A stretch of DNA of 25,382 bases from JAPHTQ01 sp050288165. Its GTDB lineage: Bacteria; Pseudomonadota; Gammaproteobacteria; Thiohalomonadales; Thiohalomonadaceae. How positions within the stretch are numbered: position 1 is the stretch's first letter; each line of letters opens with the position of its first letter. Under the pieces are notes generated by a model, which worked only from the letters and a program-made list of their open reading frames with translations, had not been told where the DNA came from and did not search any database. The DNA lies in assembly GCA_050288165.1 (NCBI GenBank), contig JBNKDG010000016.1:1-25382 (forward strand), written 5' to 3'. Positions 8,096-16,423 of this stretch are shown piece by piece. The position numbers and the translations under genes are program-made.

Positions 8096-9123
8096 GGCAA
8101 CACCGGAATCATGTCCAAACCGCTTTTCTCATCCATACCAAACATAATGTTCATATTTTGCACAGCCTGTCCCGCCGCGCCCTTGACCAGATTGTCGATC
8201 ACCGACAATACCACCAGCGTATCGCCACCCTGCGGCCGATGCAGCGCGATACGACAAACGTTGCCACCACGTACGCTACGCGTCTCCGGGTGCGAACCGG
8301 CTGGCAATACATCGACAAAAGGCTCGTCCGCATAGCGCTGTTCGTACAACGCCTGCAGATCCACCGTTGAATCTTTCAGACTGGCATAAAGGGTGGCGTG
8401 AATACCGCGAATCATCGGCAGAAGGTGCGGCACAAAGGTCAGCCCGACCGATTCACTGGCGACAATCCCCAGCTTCTCACTGATCTCCGGCAGGTGCCGA
8501 TGTCCAGGAACCGCATAGGCCTTGAAGCTGCTGTCCACCTCGCAAAGCAGATTAGCCACCTTGGCACTACGGCCTGCACCACTGGCGCCGGACTTGCAAT
8601 CGGCAATCAAACCGTCGAGTTTGACCAGTCCCTCCTCCAGCAGAGGCAGGAAGCCTAACGTCACCGCTGTGGGATAGCAACCGGGGTTGGCCACCAGTTT
8701 TGCGACCCGGATCGCATCGCGATTAATTTCGGGCAGGCCATACACCGCCTCGGCAACCAGATCGGGACAGGCGTGTTCCATCCCGTACCAATGCTGCCAG
8801 ACATCGATATCCTTGATACGAAAATCAGCGGCCAGATCGATCACCTTCACCCCGGCATCGAGTAGTTCGCGAGTCTGGGTCATGGCAACGCCATTGGGCG
8901 TGGCAAAGAAAACCACATCGCACTGCTTGAGCAGTTCGGTATCGGGCGCGGTGAATTTCAGATCGACATAACCGCGCAGATTGGGATACATATCGGCGAC
9001 CGCCATCCCCTCTTCCGAGCGGGAGGTAATCATCTGTAACTCAACCTCTGGATGAGACGCCAGCAGACGTAACAACTCGACCCCGGTGTAACCGGTTCCA
9101 CCTACGATGCCAACCTTAATCAT
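8092..9123 (-). CDS. argC: N-acetyl-gamma-glutamyl-phosphate reductase
   Basis: The enzyme performs the NADPH-dependent reduction of N-acetylglutamyl phosphate to the semialdehyde, the third step of arginine synthesis. From the ATG at 9123 the product is 343 residues, the normal size. The dinucleotide-binding loop GGTGYTG is at 8-14 and the catalytic cysteine is C149 in NPGCYPT. The open frame extends further upstream to 9288, but those codons precede the conserved MIKVGIVGG start and are not expected to be translated. It is the first gene of a leftward cluster with the coiled-coil membrane protein, bactofilin and erpA. The divergent clcA gene starts 152 bp away, so the promoters of both lie in 9124-9275. 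Confidence 0.96.
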   Translation of the reverse strand: MIKVGIVGGTGYTGVELLRLLASHPEVELQMITSRSEEGMAVADMYPNLRGYVDLKFTAPDTELLKQCDVVFFATPNGVAMTQTRELLDAGVKVIDLAADFRIKDIDVWQHWYGMEHACPDLVAEAVYGLPEINRDAIRVAKLVANPGCYPTAVTLGFLPLLEEGLVKLDGLIADCKSGASGAGRSAKVANLLCEVDSSFKAYAVPGHRHLPEISEKLGIVASESVGLTFVPHLLPMIRGIHATLYASLKDSTVDLQALYEQRYADEPFVDVLPAGSHPETRSVRGGNVCRIALHRPQGGDTLVVLSVIDNLVKGAAGQAVQNMNIMFGMDEKSGLDMIPVLP

Positions 9124-9275
9124 CTTATCTGTACAACCTGCGCTGAAAGCCGAAAGAAATCGATGATAAAGCGTGGCAGGGTAAAGCGAAAGCCCCGCAT
9201 GCGACCGTGGCGACGACAGCCCTTCCCTGCTCTGGCATAATGGCCGCTTTCCACGCAGACCCACACCCGATAACC

Positions 9276-10640
9276 ATGCGCGCCACACTGGACAAGCTGA
9301 AACTCTCGCTGCGATCCCTGTTCGCCCCCAACGACTGGCTGGCGCGCTTCGTTTTCTGGGGCGGTGCGATACTGGTAGGACTCGCCTCGGCGCTGTTTGC
9401 CCTCGGTAGCGAAGAGGCCAGTCGCCTGTTCCGCGAAGTGGAAGGCGAATACCGCTACCTGCCGTTACTCATCACCCCGCTCGGTCTGGCAGCCATCGCC
9501 TGGGCCACCCGCCGTTTCTTTCCCGGCGCTCAGGGCAGCGGGATACCCCAGGCCATTGCCGCACTCGACATCCCGCCACAGATGCCGCATCTGCGTCGTG
9601 CGGTACTGTCACTGCGCATCGCCATCGGCAAGATTCTGCTGACCCTGCTGGGTCTGCTCTGCGGTGCCTCTATCGGCCGCGAAGGCCCGACCGTGCACAT
9701 CGGCGCCTCGATCATGTACTCCATCGGCCAACTGGCCCATTTCCCGCGCCACTATCTGGACAAGAGCCTGATCGTCGCGGGCGGTGCGGCGGGGATCGCC
9801 GCCGCCTTCAACACCCCCCTGGCAGGTATCGTCTTCGCCATCGAGGAGATGGCGCGCAGCTTTGAAGAACGTACCAGCGGCACCATGCTCACCGCGGTAA
9901 TCATCGCCGGTGTCACCGCGCTGGCGGTGCTCGGCAACTACACCTACTTCGGTACCAGCCACGCCTCGCTGGCACTGGATAGCAGCTGGATCGTGGTACC
10001 GATTGTCGGCGTCTGCGGCGGCCTGCTTGGCGGTGTCTTTGCCCGCATGCTGGTCAGCGGTTCGCGCTGGATCGCCCCGTATCTGGGTAAGTGGCCAATA
10101 CTGATACCTGCGGCCTGCGGTCTGGTAGTTGCCATCGCAGGCATTCTTTCCGGCGGCACCGTCTATGGTACCGGCTACCCGGAGGCACAGGCGGTGATCA
10201 CCGGCAGCGGCGAAGTCAATAACGCCTTCCCCTTCCTCAAGATCCTCGCCACTGTTGCCTCCTATCTCAGCGGCATCCCCGGTGGCATCTTCGCTCCGTC
10301 GCTGGCCACCGGTGCAGGACTCGGCGCGGTGATGGCGCAATTTTTCTCCGGCCCGGAGGTTCAGGCCATCGTGATCCTCACCATGGTCGCCTACTTCGCC
10401 GGTGTGGTGCAGACGCCGATTACCGCCTTCGTCATCGTGATGGAGATGACCGACAACCACGCCATGGTGCTGCCGTTGATGGCTACCGCCTTCATCGCCT
10501 ACGGTGCATCGAAGCTGATCTGCCACGAACCGATCTACCGCTCGCTGGCGCAGGGTTTCCTCGATCGACTGCGTGAGGCGGAACCAACACCGCCGGAACC
10601 GGACAAAACGGAAGAAGAAAAAAGCGATTCGTCGCGATAA
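9276..10640 (+). CDS. CLC-family chloride/proton antiporter
   Basis: This is a 454-residue integral membrane protein with the full CLC motif set: GSGIPQ (87-92), GREGP (134-138, gating glutamate E136) and GGIFAPS (336-342). It also carries the glutamate of ClcA E203 type (E191 in AIEEM) and a tyrosine in EPIY near the C-terminus. Keeping both glutamates points to a Cl-/H+ exchanger, not a passive channel. The C-terminus is a charged tail without CBS domains. The frame opens at 9207, but ATG 9276 matches the usual N-terminus better. Two short genes, tlpA-like and hemJ, follow on the same strand after 45 bp. Confidence 0.92.
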   Translation: MRATLDKLKLSLRSLFAPNDWLARFVFWGGAILVGLASALFALGSEEASRLFREVEGEYRYLPLLITPLGLAAIAWATRRFFPGAQGSGIPQAIAALDIPPQMPHLRRAVLSLRIAIGKILLTLLGLLCGASIGREGPTVHIGASIMYSIGQLAHFPRHYLDKSLIVAGGAAGIAAAFNTPLAGIVFAIEEMARSFEERTSGTMLTAVIIAGVTALAVLGNYTYFGTSHASLALDSSWIVVPIVGVCGGLLGGVFARMLVSGSRWIAPYLGKWPILIPAACGLVVAIAGILSGGTVYGTGYPEAQAVITGSGEVNNAFPFLKILATVASYLSGIPGGIFAPSLATGAGLGAVMAQFFSGPEVQAIVILTMVAYFAGVVQTPITAFVIVMEMTDNHAMVLPLMATAFIAYGASKLICHEPIYRSLAQGFLDRLREAEPTPPEPDKTEEEKSDSSR

Positions 10641-10685
10641 ACGAATACCGCTACACTTCACCCAGATTCAAACCACGAGCTAATC

Positions 10686-11195
10686 ATGAAATTAAAAGAG
10701 ATCATCACCGGCATCTTCGTCCTCGCCCTGATTGGGTTGCTGACCTTCATCTGGTTCACACCGGACGGCCTCAAACAGGCTCCGGCAATCAGCGTCACTA
10801 CCCTTGAAGGCAAACAGATCGATCTGCAATCGCTACAGGGTCGCCCGGTACTGGTGACCTTCTGGGCCACTACCTGCCCCGGTTGCGTTAAGGAGATGCC
10901 GCACCTGGCAGAACTGTATAAAGAACTGGCACCACGTGGACTGGAGATGATCGCTTTGGCGATGGCCTACGACCCGGAAGATCAGGTGCGCGAAATGGTT
11001 AAGCTCAAGCAGCCGCCCTATAAGGTCGCGCTGGATACCGACGGCAGCGCTGCGCTCGCCTTTGGTGATGTCAAACTGACTCCCACCACCTTCCTTATTT
11101 CCCCGGAGGGTCTGATCGTGCAGCAGAAGCTGGGGGAGATGGATATGAATGCACTGCATAACCGCATCGTCGGCATGCTTTCCAAAAAGGGTTAA
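10686..11195 (+). CDS. TlpA-like membrane-anchored thioredoxin-fold protein
   Basis: The 169-residue protein has an N-terminal transmembrane anchor (about 6-24) and a periplasmic thioredoxin domain of TlpA/ResA type with the active site CPGC (C64, C67) in FWATTCPGC. The cis-proline region is LTPTTFLI. Such proteins act as periplasmic thiol reductants or oxidants, often in cytochrome c or copper-enzyme maturation. It sits 3 bp before hemJ, with TAA-GCG-ATG spacing, so the two are almost certainly cotranscribed. The pairing suggests a role in heme-protein assembly, which is inference. The exact partner cannot be read from the sequence. Confidence 0.88.
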   Translation: MKLKEIITGIFVLALIGLLTFIWFTPDGLKQAPAISVTTLEGKQIDLQSLQGRPVLVTFWATTCPGCVKEMPHLAELYKELAPRGLEMIALAMAYDPEDQVREMVKLKQPPYKVALDTDGSAALAFGDVKLTPTTFLISPEGLIVQQKLGEMDMNALHNRIVGMLSKKG

Positions 11196-11198
11196 GCG

Positions 11199-11609
11199 AT
11201 GCTTTGGGTTAAATCCTTCCACATCATTTTTGTCGTCTCCTGGTTCGCCGGTCTGTTCTACCTGCCGCGACTGTTCGTCAATCACGCCATGGCGACAGAG
11301 AAATCCGAGATCGAACGGCTGAAACTGATGGAGCACAAACTCTATCGCTTCATGACCCCGCTGGCGGTACTGGCGCTGGTGTTCGGCACCTGGCTGTGGC
11401 TCGGTTACGGCTTCAAGGGCGGCTGGCTGCACGCCAAACTGGCGTTGGTGGCCGGACTCATCGGTTACCACCTCTACTGCGGCAAACTGGTGAAAATGTT
11501 CGCCGAAGACCGCAACACCCGTAGCGACAAGTTCTACCGCTTCTTCAATGAAGCGCCGGTGTTGATCCTCACCGCCGTCACGATCCTGGTCACGGTCAAA
11601 CCCTTCTAA
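11199..11609 (+). CDS. hemJ: Protoporphyrinogen IX oxidase, HemJ/CopD type
   Basis: The 136-residue, four-helix membrane protein belongs to the HemJ family, which oxidises protoporphyrinogen IX to protoporphyrin IX in bacteria lacking HemG/HemY. Characteristic features are WVKSFHIIF with a helix-1 histidine (H8), LPRLFVNH (21-29) and the basic LHAKL segment. The whole length fits the family. It overlaps in annotation space with CopD-like proteins, but the size and N-terminal motif favour HemJ. It is coupled to the upstream TlpA-like gene. hemL lies 10 kb away in the same window, so two tetrapyrrole genes occur here. Confidence 0.88.
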   Translation: MLWVKSFHIIFVVSWFAGLFYLPRLFVNHAMATEKSEIERLKLMEHKLYRFMTPLAVLALVFGTWLWLGYGFKGGWLHAKLALVAGLIGYHLYCGKLVKMFAEDRNTRSDKFYRFFNEAPVLILTAVTILVTVKPF

Positions 11610-11677
11610 TCGGCAGGCCTGGCCTGCCTTTCCCATACCCTCGCCCTATATCCCGTCCTCCTCGCACGCCCTCCAAT

Positions 11678-11722
11678 TGAGAATAATTATCATTTGCATA
11701 TGAGGCAAATTCTCGTTAGATT
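11678..11722 (+). promoter_or_regulatory. Fur-box promoter upstream of the porin-FMN_bind-PepSY operon
   Basis: TGAGAAT-A-ATTATCA at 11678-11692 fits the 7-1-7 Fur box (TGATAAT-N-ATTATCA) with one mismatch. A second, weaker copy, TGAGGCA-A-ATTCTCG, lies at 11701-11715. A promoter TTGCAT (11694-11699), 17-bp spacer, TAGATT (11717-11722) is interleaved with the boxes, so Fur-Fe(II) would block it. The start codon at 11777 has GGAG seven nt upstream. Confidence 0.82.
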
Positions 11723-11776
11723 ATCCCTGCGCCACCCGGGAAGCGCTCCCCCTAACCCTTATTGCTGGAGAAAACG

Positions 11777-12898
11777 ATGAAAAAGTCCCTATCTGGCCTG
11801 CTCGCCGCGGCCATCCTGACACCACTCACCGTCCAGGCAGAGGAGGTGCCTGGTAACGCCCAACTCCAACAGCAGATAGACGCGCTGGCGGAACAGATTG
11901 AGCAACTGGGAGGCACTGCGCCAAGTCAGAGCACGACCATCGGCGGCTATGGCGAGATGCACTACAACCTGCTCAATAACCAGTTGGCAGGCGGTTCCGA
12001 CAAAAAGAGCATCGACTTCCACCGCTTCGTGCTGTTCTTCGGCCACGAATTCGCCCCCGATACCCGTTTTTTCAGTGAGCTGGAGGTGGAACACTCGGTA
12101 GCCGCCGATGGCGAAGCCGGGGCAGTGGAGCTGGAACAGGCCTACGTTGAGTTTGATCTGTCACCGCAGACAACGGCAAAGGGCGGTCTGTTCCTGCTGC
12201 CCGTCGGGATTACCAATGAGACCCACGAGCCGCCGACCTTTTACGGTGTCGAGCGCAACCCGGTAGAAAAGAACATTATTCCCACGACTTGGTGGGAAGG
12301 CGGTGCGGCCATCGGTCAACGCTTCGCCAATGGCCTCTCCTACGATCTGGCGCTCCACTCGGGTCTGTACCACAGCGGCTACAACCTCCGCAGCGGTCGA
12401 CAGAAGGTCAGCGAAGCCAAAGGCGATACCCTGGCCTACACCGGTCGAATCAAATGGACCGGTGTACCGGGTCTGGAACTGGCCGCCAGCCTCAACCGCC
12501 AGGACGACATCCGTCAGGACACAGGCACCAAAAAAGTCAGCGCCAACCTGCTTGAAACCCACGCTATCTACAGCAGCGGCCCGTTCGGCCTGCGCGCCCT
12601 CTACGCACAATGGCAACTGGATGATGACGGCACGGCGGCCGGGGCCGATGAGCAGTTCGGCTGGTATGTCGAACCTGCCTACCGGATCAATGCCCGCTGG
12701 GGCCTGTTTGCCCGACATAACGTCTGGGACAACCAGTCTGGCGACAGCGCCGATTCGGAATATCAGCAGACGGACATCGGCGTTAACTTCTGGCCCCATC
12801 CCGACGTGGTGATCAAACTCGACTATCAGGATCAGAGCGTCCCCACGGGACAGAACGAATACGACGGCATCAACCTTGGCATCGGTTACCAGTTCTAG
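11777..12898 (+). CDS. Outer-membrane porin (phosphate-selective O/P-like), Fur-regulated
   Basis: The 373-residue precursor has a signal peptide (about 1-21, cut after VQA). A short N-terminal coiled coil rich in Q (AQLQQQIDALAEQIEQL) is followed by a beta-barrel with alternating aromatic strands, ending in the classic C-terminal aromatic residue (GIGYQF). This terminal Phe is the BamA recognition signal. The overall pattern resembles the porin family with N-terminal coiled coils found in gammaproteobacteria. Fur boxes in its promoter and the following flavin and PepSY genes suggest passage of an iron compound or another substrate needed in iron starvation. The substrate cannot be read from the sequence. 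GGAG precedes ATG 11777; the upstream in-frame start at 11762 lacks one. Confidence 0.85.
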   Translation: MKKSLSGLLAAAILTPLTVQAEEVPGNAQLQQQIDALAEQIEQLGGTAPSQSTTIGGYGEMHYNLLNNQLAGGSDKKSIDFHRFVLFFGHEFAPDTRFFSELEVEHSVAADGEAGAVELEQAYVEFDLSPQTTAKGGLFLLPVGITNETHEPPTFYGVERNPVEKNIIPTTWWEGGAAIGQRFANGLSYDLALHSGLYHSGYNLRSGRQKVSEAKGDTLAYTGRIKWTGVPGLELAASLNRQDDIRQDTGTKKVSANLLETHAIYSSGPFGLRALYAQWQLDDDGTAAGADEQFGWYVEPAYRINARWGLFARHNVWDNQSGDSADSEYQQTDIGVNFWPHPDVVIKLDYQDQSVPTGQNEYDGINLGIGYQF

Positions 12899-12908
12899 GG
12901 ATATGCGT

Positions 12909-13451
12909 ATGTCCGCCATACAGAGGGGGGCGCGCTACGCGTCCCCACTACTACTTCTACTCATCGGCTGGTCGAGTGTGTTCGCCGAGGTCTACCAGAC
13001 CCCGCAGGACTTCATTGCCGAACAGTTTGCCGACCATCCACCGCAAGCGAAGAAACTCTGGCTCAGCGGCAAGCGCAAGGAAATCTATCGTGAAGTCATG
13101 GATGAAGCACCGCGCCAGTTACGTCTGCGCTACTGGCAACAGAACCAACGCACTGTCTGGATACTGGAGGCCGTGGGCAAGGAACACCCGATCACCGCCG
13201 GTTTTGTCGTCGAACAAGGGCGCCTGCAGCAGGCACGGGTGCTGGCCTTTCGCGAAAGCCGCGGCTGGGAGATCCGCTATCCCTTTTTTACCGATCAGTT
13301 TCGCGGCATCGGGTTGGATGAGGGACAGCAACTGGATGGCAACATCGACTCCATCACCGGCGCGACCCTTTCGGTCAGGGCCATGAGCAGAATGGCCCGC
13401 ATGGCGCTGGTGCTACACAACTGGGTAAACCGCAAAGATGACACGCCATAA
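12909..13451 (+). CDS. Exported FMN-binding domain protein (covalent flavin)
   Basis: The 180-residue protein has a signal peptide or N-terminal anchor (about 10-26) and an FMN_bind domain ending in DSITGATLS (147-155). That is the DxxTGAT-type motif in which ApbE attaches FMN to the threonine (T153 here) in Rnf/Nqr and related extracytosolic electron carriers. No heme-binding motif or other cofactor site is visible. The start ATG 12909 has AGGG at 8 nt, better than ATG 12903, which is too close. It begins 10 bp after the porin stop and its 3' end overlaps the PepSY gene by 14 bp, so the three form one operon. ApbE itself is not in the window. Likely role: periplasmic electron carrier. Confidence 0.88.
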   Translation: MSAIQRGARYASPLLLLLIGWSSVFAEVYQTPQDFIAEQFADHPPQAKKLWLSGKRKEIYREVMDEAPRQLRLRYWQQNQRTVWILEAVGKEHPITAGFVVEQGRLQQARVLAFRESRGWEIRYPFFTDQFRGIGLDEGQQLDGNIDSITGATLSVRAMSRMARMALVLHNWVNRKDDTP

Positions 13452-14211
13452 AGCGCATCGGCCAAAACTGAATTCCATCTATCTATGGCACCGTTATCTC
13501 GGTGTCGCCGTGGCCCTGTTCGCCCTGCTGCTTGCGGTCACCGGGTTGATGTTGAATCACACAGATACACTCGATCTATCGAAACAAAAACTCGGACAGC
13601 GCTGGTTGCTACAGTGGTACGGCATCGAGCCGGTAAGCGGGACTTTTTTTCGCGCCGATCCATACTGGCTTAGTCAGTGGGGTGAGCGGCTCTATCTGGA
13701 TAGCCAAGCGCTGCCGATTCAACTCGAAGAACCGTTAGTGGGAGCGGTCGCGCTGCCGTCGATGATCATCGCCGCAAGCCGCAATCATCTGCTGCTCTTC
13801 ACCAGCGAAGGTGAATTGATCGAACAACTGGGAAAGCTGGATGGGATTCCGGAAAATATCGAGGCGATCACCAGCGACGATCACGGTCGCCTGCTGCTAA
13901 AAAGCGGTAACGCGGTACTCGCCGGTTCAGTCGATGAAAGCACCTGGCAGAGCATCTCCGCTACCCCCATCTGGCCCACGCCCGTCACTCCGCCGATGGC
14001 ACTACGAGAAAATCTGCTGGAACAGGGCGCGGGGGCAACGCTAGCGCTGGAACGAGTCATCCTCGATCTGCATAGCGGTCGAATATTCGGTCGCTGGGGT
14101 AACTACCTGATGGATGCCGTCGCGCTGATACTTCTGTTCAACGCCATCAGCGGTCTGATCATCTGGTGGCGACGCAGGCAACAACGACGCCTGCATGCCA
14201 GGTCAACGTAA
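13438..14211 (+). CDS. PepSY-type membrane protein (putative transmembrane electron carrier)
   Basis: The 257-residue protein has a first transmembrane helix at about 17-39 with the PepSY_TM motif WHRYLG and TGLMLNH. A periplasmic middle region of about 180 residues follows. A C-terminal helix (about 226-244) is preceded by the conserved LHSGRIFGRWG and followed by WWRRR. PepSY_TM proteins, some heme-binding through the conserved histidines, occur with flavinylated FMN_bind proteins and with ferric reductases. It overlaps the FMN_bind gene by 14 bp (coupled) and its end overlaps the convergent znuA by 9 bp. The inferred job is to carry electrons from the membrane to the flavoprotein; the donor is unknown. 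Confidence 0.82.
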   Translation: MTRHKAHRPKLNSIYLWHRYLGVAVALFALLLAVTGLMLNHTDTLDLSKQKLGQRWLLQWYGIEPVSGTFFRADPYWLSQWGERLYLDSQALPIQLEEPLVGAVALPSMIIAASRNHLLLFTSEGELIEQLGKLDGIPENIEAITSDDHGRLLLKSGNAVLAGSVDESTWQSISATPIWPTPVTPPMALRENLLEQGAGATLALERVILDLHSGRIFGRWGNYLMDAVALILLFNAISGLIIWWRRRQQRRLHARST

Positions 14212-15117
14212 CGCCAGACAGCCGCTCAGGTTGTCGGCCAGTCCCTGCATCAAATCGAACCACTGCTCTTTTCCGACTGGCAGTTCGGCCCCTAACGGAT
14301 CGAGCACACCGTGGTAGGCACCGCTCCCTTCCAGTACCACCTTCACAATCCGCGGCTGAAACTGCGGCTCACTGAAAACACAGGCGGCTTTGCGCTCGCG
14401 GATCGTCTGTCGAATTTCACTGATCCGTTTCGCGCCGGGCGAACGATCAGGACTGACGGAGATAGCCCCGGCGGGATTCAGTCCGAACGCCTCTTCAAAA
14501 TAGTGATAGGCATCGTGAAAGACGATGTAGGGTGTCTTGCCTAGCGGCTGCAATTTTGTCCTGAGACTACTTTCCAGTGTGTCGATGCGACTCACCATCT
14601 GTGCCGCATTGTCGCGGTAGCGCTGTGCATTGGTTCCATCCAGTTCGCTCAACGCGGAGGCGGCGGCAGTGACGATCAAGCGTGCATTGGCCGGCGACAG
14701 CCACAGGTGCATATCCACCTCACCATGGCCGTGCCCTTCATCTTCTTCGTCGTGATGTTCTTCGCCCCAGATGCCGCCCTCGCGATTATCCAGCAGAGAC
14801 ATCCTCTCCACCCCGGCCAGTTCGATGACCTGCGCCGATCCGGCCAGGCTAGCCAGTGGCTTTTCCAGCATCGGCTCCAACCCCTCACCAACCCAAACCA
14901 CCAGTTGCGCGTCGGCAAGGGCGCGGGCATCGGAGGGTTTGAGCGAATAGGCGTGAGGCGAGGCACCGGGCGGAATCAGCAGTTGCGGCTCGGCCACCTC
15001 CGCCATCACCCCGGCCACCAGCGAGTGAATCGGCGCAATGGAGACAACCACCCGGGGCGCCGCCGCCAGCGGCAGAGAGCAGGAGAGCAGAAATAGGAAA
15101 AAGAGTGGTCGCAGCAT
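14203..15117 (-). CDS. znuA: Zinc ABC transporter, periplasmic zinc-binding protein ZnuA
   Basis: The protein captures Zn(II) in the periplasm and passes it to ZnuB. The 304-residue precursor has a signal peptide (about 1-20). Metal ligands of the cluster A-I family are present: H55 in SPHAY, H137 in DMHLW and H201 in FHDAYHYF. Between the first two is an acidic/histidine-rich loop (about 119-132, EEHHDEEDEGHGHG) typical of zinc-specific members. The frame continues upstream, but ATG 15117 with GAGGTG before it gives the normal N-terminus. It is divergent from zur-znuC-znuB and shares the Zur-box region with them. Confidence 0.96.
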   Translation of the reverse strand: MLRPLFFLFLLSCSLPLAAAPRVVVSIAPIHSLVAGVMAEVAEPQLLIPPGASPHAYSLKPSDARALADAQLVVWVGEGLEPMLEKPLASLAGSAQVIELAGVERMSLLDNREGGIWGEEHHDEEDEGHGHGEVDMHLWLSPANARLIVTAAASALSELDGTNAQRYRDNAAQMVSRIDTLESSLRTKLQPLGKTPYIVFHDAYHYFEEAFGLNPAGAISVSPDRSPGAKRISEIRQTIRERKAACVFSEPQFQPRIVKVVLEGSGAYHGVLDPLGAELPVGKEQWFDLMQGLADNLSGCLALR

Positions 15118-15134
15118 GGAGCACCTCGGCAACG

Positions 15135-15156
15135 TAATGTTATAATGTAACACATT
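15135..15156. promoter_or_regulatory. Zur box between znuA and zur
   Basis: The near-palindrome TGTTATAATGTAACA (15138-15152), extended on both sides by AAT/ATT, resembles the gammaproteobacterial Zur operator (GAAATGTTATAATATAACATTTC). It contains TATAAT (15141-15146), a possible -10 for the rightward zur operon, and lies 18 bp from the znuA start codon. Zinc-loaded Zur bound here would shut off both directions, so zur is probably autoregulated. Confidence 0.87.
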
Positions 15157-15183
15157 CGTCTCGTTTTGGAGTCCGGCAAACCG

Positions 15184-15669
15184 ATGAACGCCCCCTTTCC
15201 CCCGGCAGCGCACGACCACCGCGCCTGTGTCGAAGAGGCGCTGGCTCAGGCCAGGGCCCTCTGCGCCGAACAGGGGCTGCGCCTGACGCCGCAACGGCAG
15301 CAGATCCTCGAATTGATCTGGCGCGAGCACAAACCGGTCGGCGCCTACGAACTACTGGATCGACTGCGTGACGCGGGGGTTAAGGCAGCGCCGCCCACCG
15401 TCTATCGCGCCCTGGAATTCCTGCTGGAGCACGGCCTGATCCACCGCATCGAAAGCCTCAACGCCTACACCGGCTGCACCGCACCGGGCACCCCGCACCA
15501 CGGCCAGTTTCTGGTCTGTAGCCATTGCCACCACGTCGCCGAACTGGATGAAGCGGCGATCAGTGGCCAGCTCGACGCCAGCGCCAGTCGCCTCGGCTTC
15601 GCCATCGAACGGCAAACCGTCGAGATCAGTGGCCTCTGTCCCCTCTGCCAGGAGCAGCACGATGAGTAA
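15184..15669 (+). CDS. zur: Zinc-responsive repressor Zur (Fur family)
   Basis: The 161-residue Fur-family repressor senses zinc. It has a winged-helix domain (about 15-90: LRLTPQRQQILELIW, PTVYRALEFL) and a dimerisation domain with the structural zinc cysteine pairs CSHC (112-115) and CPLC (152-155). The C98/HH (105-106) region adds to the regulatory site. Its position in front of znuC with a Zur box upstream identifies it as Zur, not Fur. ATG 15184 has GGAG at 12 nt; a TTG at 15166 is in frame but lacks an SD. It overlaps znuC by 8 bp, indicating coupling. Confidence 0.95.
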   Translation: MNAPFPPAAHDHRACVEEALAQARALCAEQGLRLTPQRQQILELIWREHKPVGAYELLDRLRDAGVKAAPPTVYRALEFLLEHGLIHRIESLNAYTGCTAPGTPHHGQFLVCSHCHHVAELDEAAISGQLDASASRLGFAIERQTVEISGLCPLCQEQHDE

Positions 15670-16423
15670 ATCGCACCCCGCCCTGATCGAGGCCCGCGGC
15701 GTCACCGTCCACTACGGCTCACGCATGATCCTCGACCACGTCGATCTCGCCATCCATGAAAAGGAGATCGTTACCCTCATCGGTCCCAACGGCGCAGGCA
15801 AATCGACCCTGCTCAAGGTGATGCTCGGCCTGCAGAAACCGAACCACGGCGGCATCTCGCTACAACCCGATATCCGCGTCGGTTACGTGCCGCAGCGGCT
15901 GCAGATCGACCCGGTGCTGCCACTGACCGTACGCCGTTTCCTCACCCTCACCGCCAGCCACGACGATGCGGCATTGGGCAAATCGCTCGAGGAGGTCGGT
16001 GCCGCCCACCTGCTCGATTCACAGATGTCGACCCTCTCCGGCGGCGAGACCCAACGGGTACTGCTGGCCCGCGCCCTGCTGCGCGAGCCGCAACTGCTGT
16101 TACTGGACGAGCCGTTGCAGGGGGTCGATGTCAGCGGACAGGAAGAGCTCTACAACCTCATCGCCCGCCTGCGCGACGAACGCCACTGCGGCATCCTGAT
16201 GGTCTCCCACGATCTGCATCTGGTGATGGCGCGTACCGATCGGGTCTTCTGCCTCGATCAACAGGTCTGCTGCACCGGCCACCCGGACCTGCGCCCCCAG
16301 GGCGAGCAGGTCATCAACGGGCCGCTGCCGGGCCTAGCCCCTTACACTCATCACCATCACCACAGCCCGGAGCACAAGGGCTGGTGTGGCAGTTGCCATC
16401 GGGAGGTTATACGCCATGGATGA
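15662..16423 (+). CDS. znuC: Zinc ABC transporter ATP-binding protein ZnuC
   Basis: The ATPase of the zinc importer has 253 residues. Walker A is GPNGAGKST (41-49), the signature LSGGE (125-129) and Walker B LLLLDEP (145-151). Its C-terminal tail is unusually metal-rich: five consecutive histidines, then a CxxCH pair (GWCGSCHREV), where a zinc-sensing or zinc-binding role is plausible but not shown. It starts inside the last codons of zur and ends 8 bp inside znuB, so zur-znuC-znuB is one coupled operon. The frame continues upstream of ATG 15662 into zur, but that part is not coding. Confidence 0.96.
   Translation: MSKSHPALIEARGVTVHYGSRMILDHVDLAIHEKEIVTLIGPNGAGKSTLLKVMLGLQKPNHGGISLQPDIRVGYVPQRLQIDPVLPLTVRRFLTLTASHDDAALGKSLEEVGAAHLLDSQMSTLSGGETQRVLLARALLREPQLLLLDEPLQGVDVSGQEELYNLIARLRDERHCGILMVSHDLHLVMARTDRVFCLDQQVCCTGHPDLRPQGEQVINGPLPGLAPYTHHHHHSPEHKGWCGSCHREVIRHG

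Noticed and set aside
9124..9288. N-terminal extension of ArgC
   Set aside because: The conserved protein starts MIKVGIVGG at 9123; upstream codons overlap the divergent promoter region.
9609..10661. 350-codon minus-strand ORF opposite the CLC antiporter
   Set aside because: D/H/G-rich low-complexity shadow; the CLC motifs on the plus strand are complete.
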